From Bacteroidia bacterium (GTDB taxonomy: Bacteria; Bacteroidota; Bacteroidia; Bacteroidales; VadinHA17): DNA of 50,759 bases. Below the pieces are notes generated by a model. The model was not told the DNA's origin and did not search any database. It saw nothing but the letters and a program-made list of their open reading frames with translations. The translations under genes were made by a program, and so were the position numbers. The stretch covers positions 1-50,759 of the forward strand of contig JAPLDX010000121.1 of assembly GCA_026391215.1 (NCBI GenBank), written 5' to 3'. This document shows, in pieces, positions 24,466-33,136 of the stretch (positions are counted from its first letter, which is position 1; each line of letters opens with the position of its first letter).

Positions 24466-25308
24466 TTATTTCACAACAGTAAAGCTTGCCGGCAATACTC
24501 CATTACTAATAATTGATGCAACATAACCAGCTTCAGTTTTTGTAAACTTCCCCGTAATTTCAATTTCCCCTGAGTCAATAGAAGACATTACTTTCGGATA
24601 AGAAATTACATAATCATCCAATAAAATAGCTATTACATTACCAAGATTGCGTTTTGTTGCTTCGGACCATGATCCGACAGCAGAGTCTTTTATTTTAATC
24701 TGAATTTTGTCCTGATCATACGCAGCACTTTCAATATCATTACCGGTTAATACCGGACTTTTCCCATTATTGATCTTAAGTGCAAAAAGACATAGTTTTG
24801 TTTTATCGAAATTCTGGGTCCAGGCAAACTTGAATTTCTGTTCAGACCCCATAGTCTTTAAATACTCATTCACCTTCTCTGCTTGTGATCCTGAGGCACA
24901 TCCGATTTTTTCATCCGGCCCATCCGTTTCGCCTTTGGTCAACAGCTCAAACAAATGATTGTCCCCGTTCAACATTTCAACCAGGCTGCTATGATTATAA
25001 GTCTCATAAAACGAGATATCTCCTTTATGTACAATCAGATCTTCCGCTATCGGCAAGTCCCAGTCATCAGTTAAAACAACCTTGATCTGTTTCTTATTGT
25101 CAATAACAGTAATATCAAATTTCCCGGTGCTGAAATCTTTCAGTCTGTTGGAAATTATTTCTGCGGACTGAGAAAGTGATACAGATGAAGTATTTTTATC
25201 AGAAGCCTGGATCAGAATAGTATGTTCAGTGGCTGAGCTTTTTATAAATGATGAAGCGAGAAGTGCTATTAAAATGACCGGAATTAAAAAATAATTTATT
25301 GTTTTCAT
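24466..25308 (-). CDS. Free-standing SecD P1-like periplasmic protein
   Basis: This 280-residue exported protein (N-terminal hydrophobic segment YFLIPVILIALLASSFI) resembles the large periplasmic P1 domain of the SecD translocon component. The C-terminal half reads PVLTGNDIESAA, then NVIAILLDDYVISYPKV, a Gly-Glu-Ile-Glu-Ile-Thr-Gly strand, and SIISNGVLPASF. This is the order of SecD's TGxDI...AIvLDg...saP...ITG...GaLPa pattern. The SecD transmembrane bundle is absent, so it cannot be SecD itself and might bind or chaperone exported proteins, or be a decoy of the domain; this is inference. Flanking genes on the same strand are small hypotheticals, and it has its own terminator. Confidence 0.72.
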   Translation of the reverse strand: MKTINYFLIPVILIALLASSFIKSSATEHTILIQASDKNTSSVSLSQSAEIISNRLKDFSTGKFDITVIDNKKQIKVVLTDDWDLPIAEDLIVHKGDISFYETYNHSSLVEMLNGDNHLFELLTKGETDGPDEKIGCASGSQAEKVNEYLKTMGSEQKFKFAWTQNFDKTKLCLFALKINNGKSPVLTGNDIESAAYDQDKIQIKIKDSAVGSWSEATKRNLGNVIAILLDDYVISYPKVMSSIDSGEIEITGKFTKTEAGYVASIISNGVLPASFTVVK

Positions 25309-25380
25309 ATTTGTAAGTTTTAAGTTAAGAAGTATTTCCTGCTCCGTGATGGAGAGGAGTTAAAAACATGATTACAGGAT

Positions 25381-25794
25381 TTAACTTAAAACCGGAAGGT
25401 CTTTGTTTTCGCTTAAAGGAAGATGAAAACAAAACCTCAGGAGAGGTACAGGTTCTATAGAAAGCCTGGCTTCCTGAAGTGAAATGATGTTTTGAGCTAT
25501 TCTCCGGTTGTAACCGGATATTTGGTACTGTAAATCAAAAAGATTGAGACTTGTGTTGTGAAGTACACAAACAAGAGTTCTGGTAAAAATAGTAACAGGG
25601 ACAGCATCAAATATAATCGCATTCTCATTAAATGAATTGTTGCTGAATACCAACTCATATTGAGAAGAATAAGGTAATGAGTCTTTATCCTGACAGCTTG
25701 ATTTATTGGAAAAAACAAGAGCACAAATCAGGAACAGAGTCATAAAAAGAATCGTTCCGAAGCTTTGATCGGGATAATCTTTACAGTTTTCCAT
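25381..25794 (-). CDS. Small hypothetical protein with N-terminal hydrophobic segment
   Basis: I do not recognise this 137-residue reading frame. It has a hydrophobic segment at about 12-30 (FGTILFMTLFLICALVF), then a polar segment and a helix-like tail. It lies 72 bases upstream of the SecD P1-like gene on the same strand. The frame is open and the only sizeable one here, but a conserved product cannot be claimed; it could be a decayed gene. Confidence 0.4.
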   Translation of the reverse strand: MENCKDYPDQSFGTILFMTLFLICALVFSNKSSCQDKDSLPYSSQYELVFSNNSFNENAIIFDAVPVTIFTRTLVCVLHNTSLNLFDLQYQISGYNRRIAQNIISLQEARLSIEPVPLLRFCFHLPLSENKDLPVLS

Positions 25795-25951
25795 TAATCA
25801 AAGATAAATATATACAATGGAATTATCTCTGACAGTCAGGGTAAAAATATACTACGTTGATGATAATTTTGATATCCCTCTGTTTATCAATGTCTTACCT
25901 GCCTGCGGACTAATGGTTCCTGATTCGGGAATCTCTAACATGGCCGGTATA

Positions 25952-26836
25952 TTATTTCATTTTCTTAGATTCGCTTTCTGCCAGTTTCTTCTTATATTCT
26001 TCGGCGTTCCAGATTATTCCCCACTCAGAGACGTAATCCTGCAATTTTCCAAGCCCGACTTCAGCCCGTCTCTTATCAACGTTATCCGGGTCCAGCAGTG
26101 GTTGTACATAGTATTCGCCTGAAGCCCCATCGCGTGTGATCTGAGTCCCATAAATTTGTTTCTTACCTTGTCTTAAAGCTACCCTGTCCTCCAGCAATGC
26201 CAGTTTCCCGGCATTCAGATCACCTCTCTTTGCAGCATCCTTTATCAATGGAAGGTACGTCTCCTGCGTCCTGATATCTGAATGCTGAATTACCAGCCAT
26301 AAAGCTGTAATGCCCTGACTACCAATTACTTCTAGTCCGGGAAATCCAAATGTGTCTATAAATTTCTTTGCTCTTATCAGATTGACAGAATCTCTGGGAA
26401 TAATCTTTTTCCAGAGAGATCCAAATTCTTTAGAGTTAAAGCCATATTCCTTTTCAACCTCATTCAATTGTATCCGGTATATCTGGTCATCAACATATAT
26501 TGAATCCAGAATCGCAACCAGGTTCAGATCAAGATTGCCTTCAATCCTGAAATAGTTTTTCTTGGTACGTCCGATAACTTCATCCCACCTTTGGTCAGAT
26601 TGTAAAGTATTGAATTCTGAAATAATTATTAAATAATTGTAATAAATATAATTATTATCCTGTACCAGCTTAAATAACTGAACAAAGGCTGAATCAGGCT
26701 TGTTGACCTTTGCCCATGTACGCGCTGCATTTATCCTGTCACCATCCGGAACAGCACCTGGCGCAGACTGAACCTGCCCGAAAGAGTTTGATAAAATTAA
26801 AAATCCGGATATAGTTAAAATTACCTTTTTAACCAT
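25952..26836 (-). CDS. DUF6624 family secreted protein
   Basis: This 294-residue protein has a signal peptide (MVKKVILTISGFLILSNSFGQ) and a C-terminal DUF6624-like domain with the family's recognisable WLVIQHSD, then LALLEDRVALRQGKKQIYGTQ-type segment and a final GL...Y plus W-rich tail. The N-terminal half is helical. The function of the family is unknown. A 157-base gap without a visible gene separates it from the small hypothetical on its 3' side. Confidence 0.82.
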   Translation of the reverse strand: MVKKVILTISGFLILSNSFGQVQSAPGAVPDGDRINAARTWAKVNKPDSAFVQLFKLVQDNNYIYYNYLIIISEFNTLQSDQRWDEVIGRTKKNYFRIEGNLDLNLVAILDSIYVDDQIYRIQLNEVEKEYGFNSKEFGSLWKKIIPRDSVNLIRAKKFIDTFGFPGLEVIGSQGITALWLVIQHSDIRTQETYLPLIKDAAKRGDLNAGKLALLEDRVALRQGKKQIYGTQITRDGASGEYYVQPLLDPDNVDKRRAEVGLGKLQDYVSEWGIIWNAEEYKKKLAESESKKMK

Positions 26837-26875
26837 ATTCTTGGTTTACTGGTTAAAATATGTACTAAAGTTACG

Positions 26876-27375
26876 CTATTTTATCATGAAATCCAGAACA
26901 AGCTCATCGCCAAGGTAAGCGATAAGATTATCGTTCTTTTTCAGCGGCCCAACACCCGAAGGAGTACCCGTAAAAATCAGATCGCCTGTTTTCAGGGTAA
27001 AAAACCTGGAGACATAAGCTATTATTTCACAGAATTCGAATATCATATCGGATGTATTGCCCTGCTGGACAATCTTATCGTTGATCTCAAGCCTGAAATC
27101 CAGGTTTTTCAGGTCACTGACTGAGCTGACCGGCATAAATTTCCCCAGCGGCGCTGCACCGTCAAAACACTTTGAAACTTGCCAAGCTTGCTTATCTTAA
27201 TAACAACCTCTGCTTCATACTGAATCATTGTAGAGAACCCGGGCAGAAAAAAAGGCTTGTTATTTTTCAGAATGGAGGAATCAGGTTTAAGAAATACTAC
27301 GGGTTCACCGGGAAGCTGCCTTCCCATTTCCATGGCATGCTTCCTGTAATTAAGCCCTATACAGATGATCTTCAT
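26876..27375 (-). pseudogene. Broken fumarylacetoacetate hydrolase family gene
   Basis: Two reading frames together cover an FAH-family protein. The first (from ATG 27375) reads MKIICIGLNYRKHAMEMG through YEAEVVIKISKLGK. The second, in another frame, resumes at CFDGAAPLGKFMPV and runs to the normal C-terminus (IFTGTPSGVGPL, LVLDFMIK). Switching frame near 27165-27185 gives about 165 residues against roughly 200 for intact homologues, so about 38-40 residues are missing as well. The lost part normally carries the aspartate metal ligand of the family (in the GxDxTxRD segment), so restoring the frame would not restore activity. It begins 1 base after the exonuclease stop, showing it was once the third gene of the dnaN operon. 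A sequencing or assembly error is the alternative. Confidence 0.85.
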
Positions 27376-27376
27376 G

Positions 27377-28153
27377 TCACTCCTGGTTTTTTCCGAAAGC
27401 CCTGAGCTTGATCTCGGTGAGCACTTTCTTCGTATAAAGCGGAAAATCACCGTTCATGATCCAGGCATAATATGACGGTTCTTCCTTAAAAACAGCCTCG
27501 ACAGGTTTGCCTTTATGTTTCCCGAAATTGAAGATTTCAACTCCATTCTCATCAAGGATTATCCTGCCTGCGAAATCCACGTTATTGTTTAATGAGCTGA
27601 AGTCAGCAAGCTTTTCTATATCGTTTTCAAGATCGGTGTATCTGTCAAGCTGAGCTTTGAGTACTTCATAAGTAGCTGATGTATCAGCTTTTGCACTGTG
27701 CGCATCTTTCAGATCCTTGTTGCAGAAAAACTGGTATGCTGCAGCCAGAGTCCTCTGCTCCTTCCTGTAAAAGATGACCTGTGCATCAACATACCTCCTC
27801 TTCCTGAAATTAAAATCGGTGTCGGTCCTCAGAAATTCCTCAGCGAGTAAAGGGATATCGAATTTTATTGAATTATAACCTGCCAGATCGCATCCTTCAA
27901 GAAAAGCAGCAAGTTTCTTTGCTATCTCCTTAAAAGACGGTGCATCGGCAACATCTTTGTCAGATATACCATGGATGGCTGTAGACTTTGGGGGTATGGG
28001 AATTCCGGGATTGACTCTCGTTGTCATCCATTGCTCCTTACCGTTCGGGCTTATCTTAAGAAGGGATATTTCCACAATACGGTCGGTCGAAACATTTATG
28101 CCTGTAGTTTCGAGATCGAAAAAAACAATGGGACGTTTAAGCTTAAGTTCCAA
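27377..28153 (-). CDS. DEDDh-type 3'-5' exonuclease (DnaQ/epsilon-like)
   Basis: This 258-residue exonuclease has the Exo I motif VFFDLETTG (D13 and E15), an Exo II region (AGYNSIKFDIPLL) and an Exo III motif DAHSAKADTSATYEV, the His-containing DEDDh variant. The C-terminal 70 residues contain NFGKHKGKPVEAV and a YYAWIMNGDFPLYTKK segment, typical of Bacteroidota versions annotated as DNA polymerase III epsilon-like. It starts 2 bases after dnaN, which supports a role in replication or repair together with the sliding clamp. Confidence 0.93.
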   Translation of the reverse strand: MELKLKRPIVFFDLETTGINVSTDRIVEISLLKISPNGKEQWMTTRVNPGIPIPPKSTAIHGISDKDVADAPSFKEIAKKLAAFLEGCDLAGYNSIKFDIPLLAEEFLRTDTDFNFRKRRYVDAQVIFYRKEQRTLAAAYQFFCNKDLKDAHSAKADTSATYEVLKAQLDRYTDLENDIEKLADFSSLNNNVDFAGRIILDENGVEIFNFGKHKGKPVEAVFKEEPSYYAWIMNGDFPLYTKKVLTEIKLRAFGKNQE

Positions 28154-28155
28154 TA

Positions 28156-29286
28156 TCAGGCATTTATCATCATTGGCATCAGGAGCATGAGAAGATCCTC
28201 TGCTTCATTCTTGCTCTCTGCCGGCAGAAAGAGTCCTGCACGTGTAGGATCTGCCAGTTCAATCATGACATCCTGTGAGGCGATATTTGTAAGTATCTCA
28301 ATAAGGAAAACCGATTTAAAGCCAATCTCGATCTCCTCGCCTTCATACTGGCACTTTAACCTTTCATAGGCAGAAATAGAGAAATCAATATCCTGGGCAG
28401 AAACAGTAACCTGGTTCCCTTTAAGCTGAAGCTTCACAAGGTTGCTTGCCTGGTTCGAAAATACTGACACCCTTTTGAGAGTATTATAAAACTCAACCCT
28501 GTCTATTGTGATCTTTCGGGGATTATTCTTTGGGATAACTGAATTATAGTTCGGATAGTTGCCTTCCACCAGCCTGCAGACCACTTTGTAATCGGTCAGG
28601 TTGAAAAAGGCATTTTTGTCATCAAACTCAACTGTGAATGGTCCTTCTTCCCTCGGGAGAATATTTTTAAGGAGCGAAGCCGGCTTCTTGGGAAGAATGA
28701 ATGATGCATTATCATCGGCATGTGCGTCAGATCTCTGGTATCTAACCAGCTTATGGGCATCCGAAGCAACGAAGGTAATCTTATCGGTTGAGGCCTCAAT
28801 AAAGATCCCTCCCATCACCGGGCGAAGTTCATCATCTGCGGTTGCAAACAGGGTTTTGTTTATTCCTGACAGCATCACATCAGCATTTATCGTGAAAGAG
28901 AACTTCTTATCCTTTTTGATGGCAGGCAAAGCCGGGAAATCAACACCGTTTTGCCCTACAATATTGAATTTACCGTTCTCAGAACTGATAACAACGGCAA
29001 GTGTATCGGGATTAATATCGAAAGTCAAAGGCTGGGCGGAAAACTCCTTCAGGGTGTCAAGTAAAATCCTGGCAGGCAATGCTATTGTGCCGTCACCCTG
29101 CGTATTCTCAAGCTTCATCCTGGTTATGAGAGTTGACTCCAGGTCGGAGGCTGTTATCTCAAGATCGTTCCCTGCCAGATTGAACAGGAAATTGTCAAGG
29201 ATAGGAAGTGTATTTTTTGAGCTTATTACCCTGCTTATGGCCTGGAGATGACCAAGAAGTTCAGTGCTGGACACTACAAATTTCAT
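28156..29286 (-). CDS. dnaN: DNA polymerase III beta subunit (sliding clamp)
   Basis: This 376-residue clamp protein has the expected size and three-domain repeat. Recognisable parts are MKFVVSSTELLGHLQAIS and SSKNTLPILDNFLF at the start, then EITASDLE, the central FVASDAHKLVRYQR, and the C-terminal half. The C-terminus (ENEAEDLLMLLMPMMINA) is a variant of the usual MPM-xL clamp end. It encircles DNA and tethers polymerase and other partners. It is first in an operon with the exonuclease and the FAH remnant. The gene does not sit next to dnaA here. Confidence 0.97.
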   Translation of the reverse strand: MKFVVSSTELLGHLQAISRVISSKNTLPILDNFLFNLAGNDLEITASDLESTLITRMKLENTQGDGTIALPARILLDTLKEFSAQPLTFDINPDTLAVVISSENGKFNIVGQNGVDFPALPAIKKDKKFSFTINADVMLSGINKTLFATADDELRPVMGGIFIEASTDKITFVASDAHKLVRYQRSDAHADDNASFILPKKPASLLKNILPREEGPFTVEFDDKNAFFNLTDYKVVCRLVEGNYPNYNSVIPKNNPRKITIDRVEFYNTLKRVSVFSNQASNLVKLQLKGNQVTVSAQDIDFSISAYERLKCQYEGEEIEIGFKSVFLIEILTNIASQDVMIELADPTRAGLFLPAESKNEAEDLLMLLMPMMINA

Positions 29287-29441
29287 AATGATACCGGTTT
29301 AAGTTGATTTTACAGAATCTTTATTTTCTTATTTAACTCAAATTGAATGAATTGGGATGTTCTCTTATCTCAATTCCCAATTATCAATATTACAAAAAAA
29401 ATATATTCCCTCAAATAAAAATAATTGGTCTTTATAATTCC

Positions 29442-29524
29442 GGGCTAAAGCCCATCAGGGGAGCACGTTTCTAACTATCCCCAAACCCTCCAAGGGGGGC
29501 TTTTAGGGGGATTTATGGGTGGAT
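29442..29524. repeat. G/C-run repeat at the 3' end of the DUF4340 gene
   Basis: A perfect palindrome, GGGCTAAAGCCC (29442-29453), is followed by CCCC-AAACCCTCC, GGGGGGC-TTTTAGGGGG and ATGGGTGG. The GGGGGC and TTTAGGGGG segments resemble those at 48845-48970. The repeat overlaps the DUF4340 gene's last codons, and its TTTTAGGGGG supplies the TAA stop (29503-29505, minus strand). The rest of 29287-29502 is AT rich, and no gene was seen. Confidence 0.65.
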
Positions 29525-30489
29525 GATAAGAAATATGATCTCTTCTTCAGCAGGGGATCAATATCAAAATACCTTATTATGAAAAACTCATCAACAGCAT
29601 CAGTCTTGCCCAGGAGCCTGTCACTGTCCCTGACGCCGGTGTCAGTATCAGATCTCTCCCACATTGTAAGATTAACTTCATTACCGGATATTTTCTTAAC
29701 ATTTATCCTGTAAAGGGGATTCTGTGACTTGATCCTCTCTTTCTGGTCATCAGGGATATCAAATGCCCAGCTTTCAAAAGGCACCCATGTGAAATACGAA
29801 ATATACCTTTTAATCCTGGATGAATCCCATCCTGCCAGGTCATTCTCAGTATCCGAAAATGTAAAGGTGCCATCTTTATATATAATTGAAAATGAAGAAG
29901 CAGGATCTGAATAATTTTCCAGGGTGACTGATGATATCTCGGAAGGCAGCAGGTTAAATACAGTAAAGGGCTGCCAGAAAAGCTCGCTTGTTATGAATGC
30001 AGAACCTATATCTGCCTCATATCCCGGGACATAAACAATAAATGGCTTGCTCCGCTCCCTCATCTTCATCATGTTGCCATAAGGATTTGATCCCGTCTTA
30101 TAAACCAGGAATGAGTTAATGAGCCTGCCGTTTTCAAAAACACTGACTTTCACGGGATTGATTCCCTTTTCGGTTATCTCCGTATTAAGCATTTCAGGAG
30201 ATACAGGCGATTTGATCGTCATTTCCGTCAGTACGCGGATAATAAAAAGAACTGCGCTTTTTCTTGCTTCATTGGTCCCGTTCACAAGCCATCCTTCCCC
30301 TTCTTTTGAAAGCATAAGCTTCTTTTCGCCATCGGTAAACTCAATACCTGTTATCTCTTTCTTTGGCAGCGATGCAAAGGAGCTCTGGTTTTTTCCATAT
30401 GGTGATTTGTCTCTCAGCAGGATCACAAGAACCAATGCCACTGCCAATATGATTGATATTAAGGTATTTCTAAGGGATATATTACTCAT
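29503..30489 (-). CDS. DUF4340 domain protein, gldFG partner
   Basis: This 328-residue protein has one N-terminal membrane anchor (LISIILAVALVLVILL) and a periplasmic part with the DUF4340 pattern (SSFASLPKKEITGIEFTDGEKKLML, GWLVNG, then repeated strands). It follows gldG by 2 bases and belongs to the same operon. DUF4340 proteins commonly accompany GldG-like ABC transporter genes in many phyla, so it is probably an accessory to that transporter; the exact role is unknown. Its last five residues (THKSP) and stop lie inside a repeat element. Confidence 0.87.
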   Translation of the reverse strand: MSNISLRNTLISIILAVALVLVILLRDKSPYGKNQSSFASLPKKEITGIEFTDGEKKLMLSKEGEGWLVNGTNEARKSAVLFIIRVLTEMTIKSPVSPEMLNTEITEKGINPVKVSVFENGRLINSFLVYKTGSNPYGNMMKMRERSKPFIVYVPGYEADIGSAFITSELFWQPFTVFNLLPSEISSVTLENYSDPASSFSIIYKDGTFTFSDTENDLAGWDSSRIKRYISYFTWVPFESWAFDIPDDQKERIKSQNPLYRINVKKISGNEVNLTMWERSDTDTGVRDSDRLLGKTDAVDEFFIIRYFDIDPLLKKRSYFLSSTHKSP

Positions 30490-30491
30490 TA

Positions 30492-32213
30492 TTAATATTT
30501 TGTATACCTTCTTTTTCTGACGATCCCGTAAAAAATCCCGGCAAGGATGACTATCAGGACAGGGCCCGCGATATTAATAAGCTGCAATAAAAATCTTTCA
30601 TTTCTGATCTTTGTTTTATCAAGCAGCCTCAGCTTCATCTCCCGTGATCTGAGATCCATAAGACCATTGTCATCAACAAGATAATTCATGCAGTTTATAA
30701 GAAAATCCCTGTTGCCGTATATATCTCCTGTATATCTGTCCTGCCCCAAAGGAACTGGTGTTAAGGTGACACCTGTCCTGGTTACATCATTTCTGATGAT
30801 ATCACCATCTGCTATCACTATCATCTTCGTTTCGCTGCTTTCTGTCTTTGCCCTGAAGCCTGGATCAGCTATCATACCACTGGTCATTCTGTTCCTGAAT
30901 GCTGAGGGGAATACTCCTTCAAGAAGAACAGCCACCGGAAGCTGAGATTTATTAAAGTCTTTCTCATCGGGCGTCATTTCTGCCTCTTTAAGTCTGATAA
31001 GAAGAGGAGGAGAAAGCGTCCTGGAGTAATCGGATGTAGATAGAAGAATTGTCTTTCTTACAGCAGGATCCATCCCAACTGTATCGACTGTGTTAACGAA
31101 TTCGCCTTTGACCTTATTAAGATTCCTTGTTATAGGGTGATTTGGATCAGGGGAAAGCAAAGGATAATAGAACCATGGCATCGGAACGATTTGTTTCGAT
31201 TCAGCTCCCGTAGTGACAGATAATGGTAAAACCACAAAATCGACTATATCCTGGATTATTTCAGGATTAACTCTTATTCCATATCTGAACAGCTGATCCT
31301 CAATATTTAGCGGCCGGTAAAGTCCTGCTGTCTCTCCATATACCAGTGAATCAGCGTTTACAACTACCTCCTCCAACAACCATAGTACCTTTCCTCCGTT
31401 CATAATATACTGGTCAAGCACAAGCTTATCGGTCTCACTGAATTCCAGTTCCGGACCTGCAACAATTACCACAGCATAGTCATCGAGGATCCCCGGCTGT
31501 CCACCTATTGCCCCCCTGTCAACAGTGAAGTATTTGGCCAGATTGATTGTAATGTCAGCAACTTCTATCTCCTGAAATTCGTCCTGCCCTTCAAGAAAAG
31601 CCACCCTGTATATTGTATCGGAAGTTACAGTTGCAATAGTCTGTATCATTTCATATTCCAGGCTCTCCATGGAATGAAGAATATTCTGCTCCGCAGATAC
31701 AGACTGGTTGTTTTTCAGGAAGTTCACCGGCACTTCAATGCCATTGTAATTCACTATCATTCCCGGGAAGATCAGCTTCTGGCTTTTTCCTCCTTCATCG
31801 TCTCCTGCCTGGATATTTACGGGATTAAGACCTTTATTATAAAGAGCAGTGTACTGGGCTTCCCGCTGCTCCAGGTCTTTAGTGGCTGCCGGATTAATGA
31901 AAGCATAGCCGATGCGTTTTTTCGAGGCAATCCTGAATTCATCAAGCATTTCATTCACCGATCTCTTCAGCCGCTTCATGGGTATTGGCATTTCACCATC
32001 CAGGTAAACCTCTATATAGATATCGCTTTTAATTCCCTCCAACACTTTGAGAGTAGGTTCGGATAGGGTGTATCTTTTATCCTCAGTAAGGTCAATACGA
32101 AGCCTGATAACGGAGCATAATAATGCAGCAAGTATGATCCCTGCTGCTGCCAGGAGAAACTGCATCCAGCTTTTCAGCCTAATATTCGCGCTATCACTGG
32201 TATTTCCCATCAT
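30492..32213 (-). CDS. gldG: Gliding-motility-type ABC transporter auxiliary protein GldG
   Basis: This 573-residue protein has an N-terminal membrane helix (FLLAAAGIILAALLCSVI) followed by RIDLTEDKRYTLSEPTLKVL, the hallmark opening of GldG, a large periplasmic domain (about 45-540), and a C-terminal helix (IAGPVLIVILAGIFYGIV) with a basic RKRRYTKY tail. It starts immediately after the gldF stop with no gap. GldF and GldG form the membrane part of an ABC transporter first defined in gliding Flavobacterium; many non-gliding Bacteroidia keep these genes. The ATPase gene gldA is not in the window. Confidence 0.93.
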   Translation of the reverse strand: MMGNTSDSANIRLKSWMQFLLAAAGIILAALLCSVIRLRIDLTEDKRYTLSEPTLKVLEGIKSDIYIEVYLDGEMPIPMKRLKRSVNEMLDEFRIASKKRIGYAFINPAATKDLEQREAQYTALYNKGLNPVNIQAGDDEGGKSQKLIFPGMIVNYNGIEVPVNFLKNNQSVSAEQNILHSMESLEYEMIQTIATVTSDTIYRVAFLEGQDEFQEIEVADITINLAKYFTVDRGAIGGQPGILDDYAVVIVAGPELEFSETDKLVLDQYIMNGGKVLWLLEEVVVNADSLVYGETAGLYRPLNIEDQLFRYGIRVNPEIIQDIVDFVVLPLSVTTGAESKQIVPMPWFYYPLLSPDPNHPITRNLNKVKGEFVNTVDTVGMDPAVRKTILLSTSDYSRTLSPPLLIRLKEAEMTPDEKDFNKSQLPVAVLLEGVFPSAFRNRMTSGMIADPGFRAKTESSETKMIVIADGDIIRNDVTRTGVTLTPVPLGQDRYTGDIYGNRDFLINCMNYLVDDNGLMDLRSREMKLRLLDKTKIRNERFLLQLINIAGPVLIVILAGIFYGIVRKRRYTKY

Positions 32214-32957
32214 TCAGCTTTTTTTCTTCCATTTACGCGATAGCAAAACCAGCCTTGTTGCCTCATTGAAAATGACAGCAACTGCAATAAAATAGACTAC
32301 ATCTCTGATGTCAAGCACACCCCTGCTCATCGACTTATAATGTTCATTGATTCCCAGATTAATCACGAATTCGTCAAGCATTTTAAGTCCCGGCAGATAT
32401 GCAAAGGAATCGAATCCCATCAGCAGTACAAAACAAATAAGGACAGCAATAATAAATGCAATAACCTGATTATCAGTTAATGACGAAGCAAATATTCCGA
32501 CTGATGCATATATAGCAGCCAGGAAGAAGAGTCCGATAAGGGCACCCCAGGTTCCGCCTTTATCAAGGTTTCCCGGAGTTTCCCCGAGAATATAAACCGA
32601 AAAATAAAAGATCAGGCATGGAAGCAGGGATAGTAGAACAAGAGCAACTGAGGCGAGGAATTTGCCCCAGATGATCCCGCGTTCAGTAACCGGTTTTGAG
32701 TAGATAAGCTCAATAGTGCCGAGACGTTTCTCTTCTGCTATCATTCTCATTGTCACTGACGGTACCAGGAAAAGGAAAATCCATGGTGAAAGTATAAAGA
32801 GCGTATCGAGACCTGCATAGCCACTGTCGAGTATGTTCCACTCGCCGGGGAACACCCACATGAAGATGCTGTTAATGAGGAGAAAGACTATAATTACTAT
32901 ATACCCTGTAAGGCTGCTGAAGAATCCGCTTATTTCTTTCCTGAATAATGCAAACAT
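32214..32957 (-). CDS. gldF: Gliding-motility-type ABC transporter permease GldF
   Basis: This 247-residue ABC-2 type permease has six predicted membrane helices, starting MFALFRKEISGFFSSLTGYI. It includes the family's conserved PSVTMRMIAEEKRLGTIELI segment and the following SKPVTERGIIWGKFLA. Start: the frame continues upstream to 33050 but that part is translated from a repeat element; the ATG at 32957 begins the normal GldF N-terminus. A consensus -7 box lies 17 bases upstream. It is first in an operon with gldG and the DUF4340 gene. Confidence 0.93.
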   Translation of the reverse strand: MFALFRKEISGFFSSLTGYIVIIVFLLINSIFMWVFPGEWNILDSGYAGLDTLFILSPWIFLFLVPSVTMRMIAEEKRLGTIELIYSKPVTERGIIWGKFLASVALVLLSLLPCLIFYFSVYILGETPGNLDKGGTWGALIGLFFLAAIYASVGIFASSLTDNQVIAFIIAVLICFVLLMGFDSFAYLPGLKMLDEFVINLGINEHYKSMSRGVLDIRDVVYFIAVAVIFNEATRLVLLSRKWKKKS

Positions 32958-32973
32958 ATTGTAGGTTAATTCA

Positions 32974-32981
32974 CAAAAATA
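32974..32981 (-). promoter_or_regulatory. Candidate -7 box for gldFG-DUF4340
   Basis: On the minus strand this is TATTTTTG, a TAnnTTTG match 17 bases upstream of the gldF start, giving a very short leader. The sequence is AT rich here, so chance is possible. The palindromic element at 33009 lies just upstream. Confidence 0.38.
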
Positions 32982-33008
32982 AAGAAATAAATTTAATGAC
33001 ACTAGACA

Positions 33009-33132
33009 TTCATGTACCCACCCCCTTTGTCCCCCTCCCTGCTGAAGCAAGGAGGGGGAACAGACTAATATATAATGAGTTAGCTCCCCCTTTTTACGAA
33101 GTAGAGAGTGGGCTGGGGGGTGAGTACATGAA
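33009..33132. repeat. GTACATG-ended palindromic element, copy 2 (124 bp)
   Basis: The inverted ends are TTCATGTAC (33009-33017) and GTACATGAA (33124-33132). The interior has C-runs, the hairpin-forming CCCTGCTGAAGCAAGG and G-runs, matching the copy at 43805-43927 in length and order. It fills the gap between the SpoIID gene stop and the gldF promoter region. Confidence 0.88.
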
Positions 33133-33136
33133 GGCT

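Noticed and set aside
24466..25308. SecD itself
   Set aside because: No C-terminal transmembrane bundle; only a P1-like domain with an N-terminal hydrophobic segment.
25817..26122. 101-residue plus-strand frame
   Set aside because: Mostly antisense to the DUF6624 gene and without signals or recognisable domains.
28601..29251. 216-residue open frame antisense to dnaN
   Set aside because: It is a shadow of a clear, complete dnaN gene; no independent features.
32958..33050. Extended N-terminus for GldF
   Set aside because: The extra residues are translated from the palindromic element and its flank, and precede the normal GldF start.
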